Below, one piece after another: positions 6,547 through 7,050 of a DNA stretch of 7,050 nt (position 1 is the first letter of the stretch; each line of letters starts with the position of its first letter). The DNA is from an uncultured Oscillibacter sp. Lineage in GTDB: Bacteria > Bacillota > Clostridia > Oscillospirales > Oscillospiraceae. A program made the translations under genes and the position numbers. Location: positions 1-7,050 of the forward strand of contig CABUDN010000129.1 of the NCBI GenBank assembly GCA_902490355.1. Reading direction: 5' to 3'. The notes under the pieces are model-generated. The model did no database searches. It saw nothing but the letters and a program-made list of their open reading frames with translations, and was not told the origin of the DNA.

Positions 6547-7004
6547 TCACCTCACCATGATATGTTCCATGAAGCCGCCCACGATCTCACTGGCCCGCTT
6601 CTGCATATCGCCGGTCACATGGGTGTAGGTATCGAGGGTGAACGATGCCTGAGTATGGCCCAGGATTCCCGAGAGGGTCTTGGCATCCACTCCGCTGGCC
6701 AGGGCGTGGGTGGCAAAAGTGTGCCGGAGATCGTGAAAGCGGATGCTGGGCAGTCCCGCCCATTTCAGCAGCGTTTTTAAGTGATTGTAGGCGGTGCTGG
6801 GACTGACTGGCTGCTCCGGTCGAAGCGGATTTGGGAAGATCCACTGGGAGTAGGAGTGTTTCTTCCTCTGAGCCAGAAGCTCCGCCGTGCTGGGCGGCAG
6901 GGTGATGGTCCGTTTTCCTGTGCCTGTCTTGGTCTCACCGACAACCAGCCTGCCACCTTTCTGTGTATGGAGCGTCCTGCGGACGGAGAGGGTCCCATGT
7001 GCCT
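6547..7004 (-). CDS. tyrosine recombinase/integrase, 5' end cut by the contig end
   Basis: The last 151 codons of an integrase are visible, with the TGA at 6549-6547. They hold the second half of the catalytic domain: the beta-hairpin lysine region ETKTGTGKRTI, the FHDLRHTFAT box with the catalytic His and Arg, the second His in ILGHTQ, and the nucleophilic Tyr in LDTYTHV. The first catalytic Arg box and the N-terminal DNA-binding domains lie beyond the end of the sequence. The protein stops about 28 residues after that Tyr, so it lacks the extension of its neighbour. The two visible catalytic segments are clearly homologous but far from identical, so this is an old paralogue pair or two acquisitions rather than a fresh duplication. 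The genes are four bases apart and probably co-transcribed. Truncation is technical: adapter sequence begins at 7005. Confidence 0.93.
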
Positions 7005-7050
7005 AGATCGGAAGAGCACACGTCTGAACTCCAGTCACATTCCTTTATCT
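7005..7050 (+). other. Illumina TruSeq index adapter (sequencing artefact)
   Basis: From 7005 the sequence is the standard TruSeq read-1 3' adapter, starting AGATCGGAAGAGC and running to CCAGTCAC at 7038. It is followed by an 8-base block ATTCCTTT (7039-7046) that matches my memory of TruSeq index 27, then ATCT, the start of the adapter's constant tail. It is library-derived and should be trimmed. Any reading frame crossing 7004/7005, including an apparent in-frame TAG at the junction, is meaningless. Confidence 0.98.

Noticed and set aside
1..7004. CRISPR array, tRNA, rRNA or insertion-sequence ends
   Set aside because: No regularly spaced repeats, no cloverleaf-like sequence and no transposase or terminal inverted repeats were seen.
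6777..7019. Minus-strand frame of 80 codons starting in the adapter
   Set aside because: Its start lies in adapter sequence and it overlaps the true recombinase frame, so it is an artefact.

Overview
The window reads as the end of a draft or metagenomic contig from a Gram-positive, Clostridia-like bacterium, probably a gut Oscillospiraceae or Lachnospiraceae relative. That assignment is inference, resting on purine-rich Shine-Dalgarno sites before most genes, moderate GC content and clostridial-style integrases. Every supported gene lies on the minus strand, so transcription runs from high to low coordinates. Bases 7005-7050 are not genomic: they match an Illumina TruSeq index adapter, so biological sequence ends at 7004.

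Region 1 (7004-4962) is a recombination module. It holds the C-terminal catalytic half of a tyrosine recombinase, cut by the contig end, and four bases later a complete 526-residue tyrosine recombinase. The second enzyme has an unusual C-terminal extension: a second copy of its N-terminal arm-binding-like motif followed by a helix-turn-helix-like segment. The module ends at a long hairpin with a T-run (4953-4906).

Region 2 (4961-4769, 193 bases) is the only sizeable intergenic space. It contains that terminator, then a good sigma-A-type promoter (TTGCCG, 17 bases, TATACT) pointing into region 3, with a small palindrome over the -10 box.

Region 3 (4768-1) is a tight operon of at least five genes: a small PD-(D/E)XK-type nuclease; a DUF6884-like, GIY-YIG-like and C-terminal winged-helix-like fusion; a superfamily II helicase with a C-terminal HNH nuclease; a 182-residue protein I do not recognise; and the first 19 codons of a further gene that leaves the window. 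Gaps are 41 and 24 bases, then stop/start overlaps (TAATG and ATGA), so the genes are probably co-transcribed and partly translationally coupled.

Three distinct nuclease folds plus a DNA-translocase-type helicase, with no recognisable methyltransferase in view and recombinases next door, suggest a mobile-element-borne nucleic-acid-targeting defence system. It could be a restriction or modification-dependent restriction system. I cannot match this gene set to a named system. The defence role is inferred from domain content and context and is not shown by the sequence alone.
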